Source: Thelonectria olida (taxonomy: Eukaryota; Ascomycota; Sordariomycetes; Hypocreales; Nectriaceae). Taken from it: a stretch of DNA of 64,000 nucleotides. The position numbers and the translations under genes are program-made. Under the pieces are notes generated by a model, which was given only the letters and a program-made list of their open reading frames with translations, had not been told where the DNA came from and ran no database searches. Positions 10,988 to 20,439 of the stretch are shown here, piece after piece. The stretch covers positions 310,001 to 374,000 of the forward strand of contig JAGPYM010000023.1 in the NCBI GenBank assembly GCA_020736575.1. The letters are read 5' to 3'. How positions within the stretch are numbered: position 1 is the first letter of the stretch; each line of letters opens with the position of its first letter.

Positions 10988-12354
10988 CTACGAGAACTGC
11001 ATCACGAGCACACGACCTGAACGGCAGCCAATAGTGACCGTCGATCCCACTACGGCCGATTCCGACGCTCGATACTCCGGAGGTAGCCAAAGCATACCCT
11101 TCCCATCTTCCACAATCCATATGCCGTCAGTGCTTATACCATAGCCACAGTCGCTAACATCTCGTAAAGAAGCCCTAGTCAACTGATTATCGATAATATG
11201 CGATAGATCTAGGTTCAGAAGCTTGATGCCAGTAGAGAAACAAGAGTTGGGTCATTGGATCGAATAAAAGGTGAGCTAATGCTCTCACGACCTCGAGCGT
11301 CTGCAGGCAAGCTCCCGTAGCCGCATCCCAAATCTTGACCGTGTTGTCGCGTGAACCCGAGGCGAGCCGCTGGCCATCCACCGAGAAGACGACCGAGAAC
11401 ACCAAACCATCATGGTCCTCAAGCGTCTGGAGGCATGCATTCCAGTCTGATTCCATACTCGGCTTTAATGTGATCCAATCTGGCTCTTCCTTCTTGAAGA
11501 GCTCTCTGACTAGGCAGCGGGTGGGATGAACACGAGTGCTGACGCATATACCTGCAACGGGGCGATCTCTATGGCTCGCTGGTGGGAAAGAATAAAGCGG
11601 TATGCGTCTCGAAGTAGCTCCGTTAGTTGTCGCGCTTCCTTTGTTTTCTGCGAACGTGTTAGACCGTCTCAAGTATGTGCATGAATTTATAATAACTTAC
11701 TGCTAAAGCTTCGAGCTTCTGTACTGCTATGACTCCCTCCGACATGCTGCGTAACAGACTGAGGGCTTCTAGCCAATGCAGATACTTCTTCTGAAGGAAG
11801 GCATGAACGACACCACCGTCCTGTTGGCCCTTGTCGTCTCTCATCCTCTCTGCGGAATCCGAGTCACCGAGATGGTCAACCCAGTAGATGCAAGAATACC
11901 TGGACGAAGCCAATGGGTCAGGGTCGGGCGGCGACACCTGATCGATGGGGAATCCTGGGTCGCATAGGCCGTAAATGTCGCGTCGGAGTGTCCTTGGCAA
12001 AGCCTCCAGTGACCTCGAGAAGATGACATGGTGCTGGTGCGCCATGCCAGAAGGAAAGAGATATGTGCTCGAGGACAAAAAATCCTTAGCAGACTGATGA
12101 ATGATGTAGACGGCATTGTCTCTGATTGCCAGGAAGGAGCCGCAAATGTTCGCGATCTTCGATCTCTGAAGATTCGCCGGTAAACCTGAGAGGTGACCAA
12201 GTTCCTCTAGGTGAAGTGGGCGATAGGCTGTGGTGACTGTCGATAGTATAGATCGGCACATTTCGGGATTCCGCCGCCCCAACTTTTGGATCCGTTGCAT
12301 CATTCGATCGTATAGATCTTCCAAGCCAGCAGGCATTTCCTTTACGACATCCAA
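10988..12354 (-). pseudogene. Broken NACHT-WD40 (NWD/HET-E-like) receptor gene
   Basis: Read right to left: a post-NACHT helical segment starts at once at about 12352 (P-A-G-L-E-D-L-Y-D-R-M-M). A normal 53-nt intron follows (11700-11648). Next comes the linker with F-I-L-S-H-Q-R-A-I-E-I-A-P-L-Q and E-P-D-W-I-T-L-K-P, one WD40 unit (V-F-S-V-D-G-Q-R-L-A-S-G-S-R-D-N), and the typical C-terminal cap (L-W-L-P-P-E-Y-R, then I-G-C-R-S-G-R-V-L-V). The frame shifts near 11515-11530 (one base missing) and again near 11238-11250, so no full product is possible. The NACHT P-loop part is absent and the WD40 array is down to one clear unit. In the family, NACHT-WD40 proteins sense non-self and trigger regulated cell death. 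Confidence 0.85.
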
Positions 12355-12441
12355 TTAGTCCCAGATCCCAGAGACCTTCCGAAGTTGCAGGCTAGACGAG
12401 GCTTCGGGGTCAGCAGGCCCGGAAGCGGGGGAAGAGATAAA

Positions 12442-13239
12442 TTACCGACTTTGGGAGTCTGTAATGGAGTTCTGAAAAGGAGACTTCCTGGCAAACCGTC
12501 CGAGGGGTTCATAAATAGATTCCTCAATAAGCTCCTCATTCTTCTTAGACGGCTTGTCATAGAACTTAGCGATATGTTGAGGAGCATGCGTAGCAGCAGT
12601 GGCATAGGGGCAAGGTGGTCGCTGGGGAGAGTGCGTCTCCCGAGGGAACCGCGACGAAGTTGTGAGGGAGGTAGTCCTCGGAGGAACAGCGATGGGCTTT
12701 GGGAAGGCCGAGTGGGCCGTCCCGGCCTTTCGGGCCTGGACTTGAGTGTTCTGGAGGTTCCGCGCGGGGACCCGAGGATCATCAACCACTCGGGGTACCC
12801 GTTGCGGTGCGCGTTGGGGTCGAACTTGTGTAGGGATTTTAGGCAGCGGTTTGCTTGGGGGTGGTGATGGTGGTTCTAGTGATTGAACCTCAGAAGGGGA
12901 TAGAAAGGCTGGGTATTGCTTTTTCTGGAGGAGGGCCTTGGTGTCTTTATTGCTTTCTCCGGGGCTAGGCCTTAAGAAAGTATCCAAGATCTCATCGTGG
13001 GCTTGGTGGTGTTGGTAATAGTCCTCATGAGAAGATTCTGATTCGGTTCGGCCGTAATGGAATTCAGTTGAACAGCAACTTGATCCACCTGATGCCTCAC
13101 CCTTGGGTTCGGAATGTTGACCGGGGCTGCTCTGTGAGCCCCCCTCGCCACGTGGGTGCGTATTATTGCCCTTGAACAAGTACTTGCGGACCAGCTTTAG
13201 ATTGAACAACCGGCTTGACTGCTTGGTGAGGCTACCCAT
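12442..13239 (-). CDS. Hypothetical proline/serine-rich protein
   Basis: An open minus-strand frame of 265 codons from the ATG at 13239 (the frame itself runs up to 13440). The first 40 residues are basic (R-L-F-N-L-K-L-V-R-K-Y-L-F-K-G). The rest is rich in Pro, Ser, Gln and charged residues, with a P-S-P-P-P-S-K-P-L-P-K-I-P segment. No signal peptide, membrane segment or known domain is visible. The 3' end lies about 90 bp from the truncated start of the NACHT-WD40-type pseudogene, on the same strand. A GTAATT donor sequence close to the stop might lead into a further exon. Function unknown; it may be an intrinsically disordered protein. Confidence 0.5.
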   Translation of the reverse strand: MGSLTKQSSRLFNLKLVRKYLFKGNNTHPRGEGGSQSSPGQHSEPKGEASGGSSCCSTEFHYGRTESESSHEDYYQHHQAHDEILDTFLRPSPGESNKDTKALLQKKQYPAFLSPSEVQSLEPPSPPPSKPLPKIPTQVRPQRAPQRVPRVVDDPRVPARNLQNTQVQARKAGTAHSAFPKPIAVPPRTTSLTTSSRFPRETHSPQRPPCPYATAATHAPQHIAKFYDKPSKKNEELIEESIYEPLGRFARKSPFQNSITDSQSR

Positions 13240-14094
13240 GTTGGGAGGGCGATGAAGAGAGTCTAGGTACAGATTGGGCAAGGTGACAGCGACATCCGTG
13301 TGAGCGGTGGTTTGGTTTGAAGGGATCAGCTTACATTCAGGAATCGAGGGCGATATTATATACTGCCCCTCGAGTGCTGGACAGAGACAGGGCTCACTGA
13401 GTGCTTCTGTGACACAGCTAGTCTGGGATGGTACACACACACGGCATTGATGGTTTATTCAGGTTGATCAAGAGAACCCCTTAAGTGAGAGAGTCACATG
13501 GAGAGGGGCATTCCTATTTGGACAGCCTGCATTCGCTACCATCGCTCCTGCTAAAAAACGCAGCTATGATCGAATATTTGGTTGCCTCAGACTCTCGGTC
13601 CAGGAATAAGGGGTGCACTTGTTAGTTGAGTGATGCACACCTCGCAGATCAGTACACAGATTTGCGGAGCAGGTTGTCCGAGCACAAGCACTTGTTTGAA
13701 CTACGACATGCTGCTTAAGCTCAATCGATCTGGCTGTGATGCACCTGTTACACAAGCGACCTTTGCAAGGGTTGTGAAACGAAGACGTCAAGAAACCAAG
13801 GCCTAAAGCGCACCCAGAGGCGGGTGGAGGGAGGAGGAGGGAGGGGAAGGGGTTAGGGAAAGCAAGCACGCGCCCCGACAGCCCGAATTCGAGCCTGGCG
13901 ACCGACCTCTGTTGCAGAAGTATACATTTGGCTTGCAATCATGATTGATATGGGAATTCATACTGAAATTCGGGTTCAAGACCATTGGGTTACTTCCGCA
14001 CAGGAGAGCCAGCGCCCTACCCACGCAATCGTCAAATTCATGACTTTTGACCGCTTCCACACCGGAGAGCTATCTCTCAGGCGGCGCGACTATT
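13240..14094. other. Intergenic between divergent genes
   Basis: Divergent promoter region of the proline-rich gene (minus) and the Myb-like gene (plus). No other gene recognised. Confidence 0.5.
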
Positions 14095-14637
14095 ATGTCG
14101 TCACGGTCGCGGTCGCTACTATCACGCTCTGACGCGTGCAATCCACTCCGGCCTCGACCGTCTTGGCTGGACCAGAAGGCATCCAGTAGACTAGACCTGT
14201 TGGGGGCCTTGGTCGAGATTCACCGGATTACCTCAAGCCTCCTGGGTGAATTAGTGCCCGACCGATATAGCCATGAAGCGTTGATGGATGAGGATACCGC
14301 CAGTCACATAGAAAGCGAGGATAACCTCAGGAGAAGATTTAGCAACGACGACAGCGACAACGACAGCAACGACGATAACGGCGACGGCGGCGATAACGAG
14401 GTGAGTTATGGGGACACTCGCCCTGGGAAAGCTCAACGTCGCCGATGGACAGAATTAGAGGAGAACCGTTTGAGGCGACTGAAGAATATGCGCAAGTTGC
14501 CAGATTCCAAGATCGCGAAGAAATTAGACCGAACAGAGTCAGCGATTAACCAGCACTGGCGCATTATGTGCAAGAGAGATGAGGAAGCTAGGGAGGAAGA
14601 GGAAATAGGAGAGGAGAATGAGGGGTCTGTTTCCTAG
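14095..14637 (+). CDS. Myb/SANT-like DNA-binding protein
   Basis: A 180-residue protein from the ATG at 14095; the frame is open a little further upstream but without an earlier ATG. An acidic Asp/Asn-rich stretch (about residues 88-108) precedes a Myb/SANT-like helix-turn-helix. That domain shows R-R-R-W-T-E-L-E-E-N-R-L, then K-I-A-K-K-L-D-R-T-E-S-A-I-N-Q-H-W at about residues 120-160, with the conserved Trp and the R-T-x-S-A-I recognition-helix pattern. The C terminus is a Glu-rich tail. Such short fungal proteins with one Myb-like domain are presumed DNA binding. It ends about 300 bp from the 3' end of the NLR gene on the other strand. Confidence 0.7.
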   Translation: MSSRSRSLLSRSDACNPLRPRPSWLDQKASSRLDLLGALVEIHRITSSLLGELVPDRYSHEALMDEDTASHIESEDNLRRRFSNDDSDNDSNDDNGDGGDNEVSYGDTRPGKAQRRRWTELEENRLRRLKNMRKLPDSKIAKKLDRTESAINQHWRIMCKRDEEAREEEEIGEENEGSVS

Positions 14638-14934
14638 TGGGATGATAATATGCAAACCTTTGAAGACTTGAAACTCTGTCCATACCGGAAGCCCTTGAAG
14701 CCGTTTTCCATACCCTTCACTCCGGCCACCTGCTCATCGCTAACATGAATTATGCCGGACTAGTGTCAATGCCTCATCTCTGACGTTCTCTCTCCCGTCT
14801 ATCTCCCGATTGTGCATCATGCTAACCCAGCCCTCCACCCTCAAACTCTACAACTATGTGTCCATATAGACTACAGTCTGTCCTATTCTACCATTATTGC
14901 CAACCCAGAGTCAGCAACCTCCAAATCGAAGCCC

Positions 14935-17900
14935 TCATGAAGCTGTTGTACAAGGCTCATGTAGCACCAAGGCGTGAGAATCATCTCGGCACTTCACACC
15001 GATCTCAGAGCAATCCACGCAAATGACGAAGGTCCCACCATCGCAAATTTCGCAACAGTAGAACGGGCAGCCAATCGGGATGGTTAACAAACAGGCATCG
15101 CACCAAGGTAACTCCTGATCGAACGGCACTGGACTGCTCGCCATTGGAGTGTCGCTGTCGGTGATTTGGGCGCCTTTCCTCTCCGCATGACGGATTAGGA
15201 GCTCGGTGACGCGGTGGTTTCCACTCCGCCGCGCCCACCAGATTAGAGTCCGACCAAAGCCGTCTGGAGAATCAGCACGGATATCGTCAGCGGCGAGTAA
15301 AAGCTCTAGCGCCCTGGCGTGACCGTTCCTCGATGCGGCGAATAAAGCTGTTGAACCGTACCAGTCCTCAGCGCTTGCAGTAGATCGTCCACTAGCAAGT
15401 AGGACTTCAATCACTTGATCATGCCCCTGCCTGGCGGCAAGGAACAATGCTGTGCGACCGTTGGCGTCCTTGCTGGTGGCTTCGATGTCGGCCCCGTTCT
15501 CTAGAAGTATCTTGACCATCTCGACATGTCCTTCCAATGATGCTGCATGCATTGGCGTCCATCCGTTGTTATTCGCAACCGTCACGTCGGCTCCCCGGTC
15601 GAGAAGCAGCTTGACCACCTCGACGTGTCCCTTATCAGAGGCCGAGTTCAGCGGCGTCCATCCGTTATTACTCGCAACCATCACGTCGGCTCCCCAGTCG
15701 AGAAGCAGCTTGACCACCTCGACGCGTCCACTAAACGACGCTGCATATAACGGCGTCCATCCGTTATTACTCGCAACCGTCACATCGGCTCCTCGGTCGA
15801 GAAGTAGCTTGACCACCTCGACGTGTCCGCTGTCCGAGGCTGAGTATAGCGGCGTCCATCCGTTATTACTCGCAACCGTCACGTCGGCTCCCTGGTCGAG
15901 AAGCAGCTTGACCACCTCGACGTATCCCTTATTTGAGGCCGAGGTCAGCGGCGTCCATGCGTCGTTAGTCGCAACTGTCACGCTGGCTCCCCGGTTAAGA
16001 AGTAGCTTGACCACCTCGACGTGTCCGCTATCTGAGGCCGAGTTCAGCGGCGTCCATCCGCTATTACTCGCAACCGTCACATTGGCTCCCCGGTCGAACA
16101 GTAGCTTGACCACCTCGACGTGTCCTTTATTTGAAGCTGAGTATAGCGGCGTCCATCCGTCGTTATCTGCAACCGTTAGGTCGGCTCCTTGGTCGAGAAG
16201 TAGCTTGGCCACCTTGATGTGTCCATTCAATGATGCTGCATGCAGCGGCGTCATGCTGTTATTACTCGCAACCGTCACGTCGGCTCCCCAGTCGAGAAGA
16301 AGCTTGACCACCTCGACGTGTCCTTTCAATAATGCTGCATGCATTGGCGTCCATCCGTCGTTATTCGCAACCGTCACGTCCGCTCCCCGGTCAAACAGTA
16401 GCTTGACCACCTCGACGTGTCCGTTAGCTGAGGCCAAGCCCAGCGGCGTCCATCCGTTACTGTTTGCAATTGTTATGTCGGCCCGTGCCTCAAGCAACAT
16501 CTCTACTACTTCCACGTTCCCCTTCGCGCAGGCGATTCCCAGGGCCGTTCTGCCTGTGTGCGTTTTCTCGTCCATGCTGTGCTTCCGATCTTGTATGTGA
16601 TGCCTTACAACCCCTATTAAGCCAAGTTGCGAAGCGTAGTATAGGGGGCCGGCTGTCACTTCACTTGTGCTTTCTTTTATCTGCGACTCTTTGTCGTTCA
16701 AGTCGAACCATTTCCTCCATGAACCCCAGTTAGGATTGTGCGCATCAAATAGTGCATTCATGAGCTCAACCAAGGTAGCATCGTCTGCTCCGCTTGCAGT
16801 GGCATGTTGGTACCAGGAGCCCGCCGCATAATCTCGAAATGACTTCTCGACCCGGCCTCTCTCTTCTTGGAGGGCGCCTTCCCATACTCGCCGATAATTG
16901 ACGTAGCGCAGACACAACCTGGCAAGTGTGGTGCTTTCCAGCGCTTCGTTAGAGTATCGTAAGCTCTGGTTAGCGATCAGGAGCCCTCCTTGATCCGAAA
17001 TGTGGCAGAGGAAATATTGCTTGACCGAGAAGTGGGTCAGATGTACAGTCTCCAATCCTGCACAGGGTTCCGATGGAGTGCTTCGGACCTCTAGGAGCGA
17101 TCCACAGGGGCCTAGTATCTCGCTGTCGATGTAGTCTTCATCCACAAGGTCAGGCATCTCCTCAACAGGGAGATCATCACAGCCGTCGTCAATCAACACG
17201 GCTTCGGTGATCTCGCAGACGGTCAGCGGTCGCAGAGAGAATGCCGCCCAGCGTAGCAGGGAATATGCACGGGTCCTTTCCCGGTCGGGGAGCCGCGACA
17301 TCCTCATCCAATTTCGTTCGTATAGGTGTTCGAGCCCGGGCGGAGTCTTGTCGATGGCGTCCTCGAGCTGCTTCTTGTTCTTCCAACTGCGTAGGGAGTC
17401 CTCTTGCATCTTCACCCACAGGAACTGGCCATTGCAGCGGTCTGCCAATTTAAGAGAGATGTCGCTTTTTGTGACCTCGTCCTTTTTCAGCAGCTTCCTG
17501 TCGACGATGTTTCTGGAATACAATACCACATCTGATCGTACGTCTTGGGAGGAAATTCTGATTTCAGAGAAACCTCTCGCATAGCTGACAGCGCGTCGAA
17601 TTTCAGGCTCGTCACGCCTGACGATCATGATTCGAGTAGTTGTGTCTGCAACTGCTCGCCTGGTCGCCTCTAGAAACCCGGCCACGGATTCGTTACCCGT
17701 CCGGCTCTCTCCCATCCATGTGCATTCGTCCAGCCCATCCAACACAAAAGTGCACCTCGGTACGGCCTGGATGATTTCTCGGAAGAGCGTGACGACGTTC
17801 GTTCTCGTCGCGACCTGTTCGTGCTGGGCCAGCCACCTCTCGCGGACCAAGTCGAACGCAGCCCGGTCGCGAGATATCACCTGGGCTATCCATGATCGTA

Positions 17901-18972
17901 TCGCTGAATAGGGGTCGTGGCGGCTCTCAAAGTTAGACGACAAGAAAAAATGCGCGATGGGCGTCTCGAGCATCGATGATAGGTGTTCGACCACTCTGGC
18001 GCATAGAATGGTCTTTCCGAACCCTGCGGGCCCATTCACCCACAGCAGCTTAGGGGTTCCTACCGAGATATCGGGCGAAAGCCAGTCGAGAAACGCGGGC
18101 CGATCCAGGATCCAGTTGCAGGTACCGTCCAGCTTTTTCTGGATGGAGTCGTTATAGAGATCATTTGAGTAATGGCTACCTAGCCAAGCGTGCAGATCTC
18201 GCCGTGTCTCGGCTGCGCCTGTTAACCTCGGGGTGGGGAAGTGCAGAGGCAGGTCATCCTTACCTTCAATCTCCTCCTCTAAGGCGATCAGGATCTGTCG
18301 AAGCTCGGCAGTCCAGGCTCCCTTGTCTATGAGATCGTCTAGAGACCTTGGTTAGCTGAAGCGACAGATGCCCAAGTAGGGGCTCGCATCCGAACCTTGT
18401 AGGCGCCCAGGGCCAGAGTTGCTCGTCGCGAATGCTCCTTGTACTGGGCGTGCACCCTTCGCGCCGTCGGGAGGAACCAGGTTATGTAGATGCTGCACCA
18501 GCACACCGAACTGTTCGACTTGGGCTGTGCGCCTTCCTTTGCCTCTCAATGTCCAGGCGATCTTTCGCCTCTTCGATTCCGACGGTGCGCCCCGATAAGG
18601 CCGGGCCCGGCTTGGAGGAAACAAGTCATCCCCGGCAAACTCGGCATCCACCAGGAGCGGGCGCTGAGGGAAGGCGTCGTCTGCACCGCTGCAAATAGTC
18701 TCCTGAATAATAGATAAAAGTTCCTTTACCATCGACGAGGTTTGCGGATCATCAAGAGCGTGATGATGGTTGTCCGATAACTTCCCTCGTTTGACACCGA
18801 CATCTCGGCCCCAGTTTTCGAAGCGGAGCTTGTCAGCGTGGAACTGAGCGGCTAGAGAACGCGAGTCGCGGCCAAAATCCCGGTAGGAATCCACCTTTTC
18901 GATGACCTCCAAACAGGAACTAAAGAGGCCAGCGAGCCCCGCGATCCCGATGGCCAGTCCCGGCGCCTCCAT
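14935..18972 (-). CDS. HeLo-NACHT-ankyrin-ZZ NLR receptor
   Basis: Two exons on the minus strand: 18972-18396 and 18338-14935. The joint over 18395-18339 uses a weak GTTCGG donor, a CTAAC branch sequence and a TAG acceptor, and makes one 1326-residue frame. Residues ~1-190 resemble the HeLo domain of HET-S-type proteins (G-I-A-G-L-A-G-L-F-S-S-C, then Y-R-D-F-G-R-D). A NACHT module follows with Walker A G-P-A-G-F-G-K-T (295-302) and Walker B T-F-V-L-D-G-L-D-E (389-397). Ankyrin repeats span ~780-1245. A Cys-rich ZZ-type zinc-finger pattern ends the protein (C-D-A-C...C-C-E-I-C-D...C-V-D-C, ~1270-1306). By family analogy, ligand sensed by the repeats triggers NACHT oligomerisation and HeLo-mediated membrane damage and cell death. 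No lesion seen, so probably functional. Confidence 0.9.
15520..16510 (-). repeat. 99-bp near-identical ankyrin-repeat array
   Basis: About ten tandem units of 99 bp (33 codons) inside the NLR gene. The block around GGCGTCCATCCG recurs exactly 99 bp apart (for example near 15652, 15751 and 15850). Encoded units share G-H-V-E-V-V-K-L-L-L-D and G-A-D-V-T-V-A-S-N-N-G-W-T-P-L. They differ mainly at a few positions after T-P-L, after A-S, and at the residue before G-A-D. Units outside this block (15170-15520 and 16510-16600) are ordinary, divergent ankyrin repeats. Confidence 0.9.
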
Positions 18973-19599
18973 GGCTGCGTGCTCGAAGTTGACACGAATC
19001 GATTGAGTGTCGGGCTGGGCCTCTCTAAATGGCTCACTGCATTCAGGGGCGGCCAACAGGGGCGGCCAACTGTGGCAGCCTAACATTCGGATCAAAAAAC
19101 CTTATGTACTGGAACCGGCGATTTGTTTGCTTGCGCCACACTGATTAGCCGCCCAAGGCAGTTCGGGGCTCGACAGGCGATTTTTGTTGGCGGCCAAGGA
19201 AATAGCCGTAGAAGCACATGGTTCGCTAAGCAGCATCCCGCCTACGAGCAGGGATGGCTAGCCAAGTTCCTGCTGAACGAAGGCCAGCTTTGAAAGAAGT
19301 CACCTCTTAGGCCTCTGCAAATCAATCACAGAGGAAGACGGGAGTCACGGTGCTTATCCCCTACATGCCGAGAGTGTGCCTGAAAACATAATGAAGCCAC
19401 AGAGCAGGACGAGATGCATCGTATGGCCCACGTACGATTGTAAGGCGGACGCAGCGTGTTTGCTGCGCGGTGGCGTCCGCGTCCCGCAGGCGTTCTACTA
19501 GGTGAAGTACGCCTTCGTTTCCGCCCATGAGTGGGCTGATGAAGCAACCGATGGTTATTGGTGAATGCCACGAATCAGCCTGACATTGTACACCACAAC
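18973..19599. other. NLR promoter region up to the copia insertion
   Basis: Upstream region of the NLR gene. The first 123 bp are also open in the NLR frame but the ATG at 18972 fits the HeLo N terminus best. No other gene; bounded on the right by the copia element. Confidence 0.5.
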
Positions 19600-19742
19600 T
19601 GTTGAAATGAGAAGATTCAGATTGCTTAATTCTTACAAGTGAGAGGTGGAAGGGCCACCATCTATATATAGGTATGGGTAGCTGTAGAATGTTCTAGGGC
19701 TCTGCCACCGACTTGATCGTCTAACACCCGCGACTTCCAACA
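19600..19742 (-). repeat. 3' LTR of the copia element
   Basis: 143 bp, TG...CA, identical to the copy at 25132-25274. A TATATATA run lies near its middle. Flanked on the outside by the target duplication ACAAC. Confidence 0.97.
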
Positions 19743-19753
19743 CTCCCACTCGA
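19743..19753 (-). other. Polypurine tract of the copia element
   Basis: On the element strand the sequence next to the 3' LTR reads GAGTGGGAG, a purine-rich plus-strand priming site in the expected place. Confidence 0.7.
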
Positions 19754-19954
19754 GCAAGACGGTGGTACTCAGTCTGAAAGTTCTCAGCAACCTCGTTAAA
19801 ACCTTAAAACACCTTCGTGGGTGAAAGAGGAAAGAGTGTTGCTGGACCCGTCAAGGCTCGACACAGTCCTGGGCGCGTGGGGAATATTGTCGGATATGAC
19901 AAGGCTCCCACTGCAGCCTACCTCTGCATCGTCCTCGACCGCTATAGGCGCTTC

Positions 19955-20216
19955 AAATACTTCCGGCTTCGGTCCACTGAATACAGCCCCCGAGCCTTCG
20001 AGTCGTCTTTTGCCGGATCCATTTCACCGTGTTAGCAGCGCGCCAGGCCGTGTTAGCAGCCTCGGGTCCTTGGTGCTCGTTGGCAATAACTGCGGCTGCT
20101 CGCAGTACCAAGGCTCCATGGTCCAGTTCGGGACTTGCAACCCAGCAGCGGCCTTCCCGGCTTTGGTCCACTGTGTACAGCCCCCAAAGCCTTTGAGTCG
20201 TCTTTTGCCAGATGTT
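19955..20216. repeat. Imperfect ~60-bp duplication in the copia 3' region
   Basis: Two similar segments (about 19958-20022 and 20155-20214) share TCCACTG...TACAGCCCCC and CGAGTCGTCTTTTGCC-like blocks. They lie between the pol stop and the 3' LTR. No coding content. Confidence 0.65.
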
Positions 20217-20439
20217 TAAGAGTTTTGGTCTGGTCGGGAATTGCAACCCAGGCAGCGGGGTCACTTATTGACCTTCTAGCGGTGGTTGGAGTGAGTTGGA
20301 CGAGCTGCCATTGTATGTGGTAATCGGGTAGTAGACTCCCACTGGATCCTCGCGCAGTGGATTAGGGGTAACAGCCTTGGGTGTATTCCAAAAATAGCAC
20401 AACTTCGTAGCGTGGATCCCCTTTCTGGCCCGAATATCT

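Noticed and set aside
13961..14040. tRNA-like words on the minus strand (GGTAGGGCGC and TTGAACCC)
   Set aside because: Acceptor, anticodon and T stems do not pair as a cloverleaf and the B box is off consensus.
15452..16600. 382-codon open frame on the plus strand opposite the ankyrin repeats
   Set aside because: It is the antisense of the 99-bp repeat array; the repeat keeps stops out of this frame. The minus strand encodes clear ankyrin repeats.
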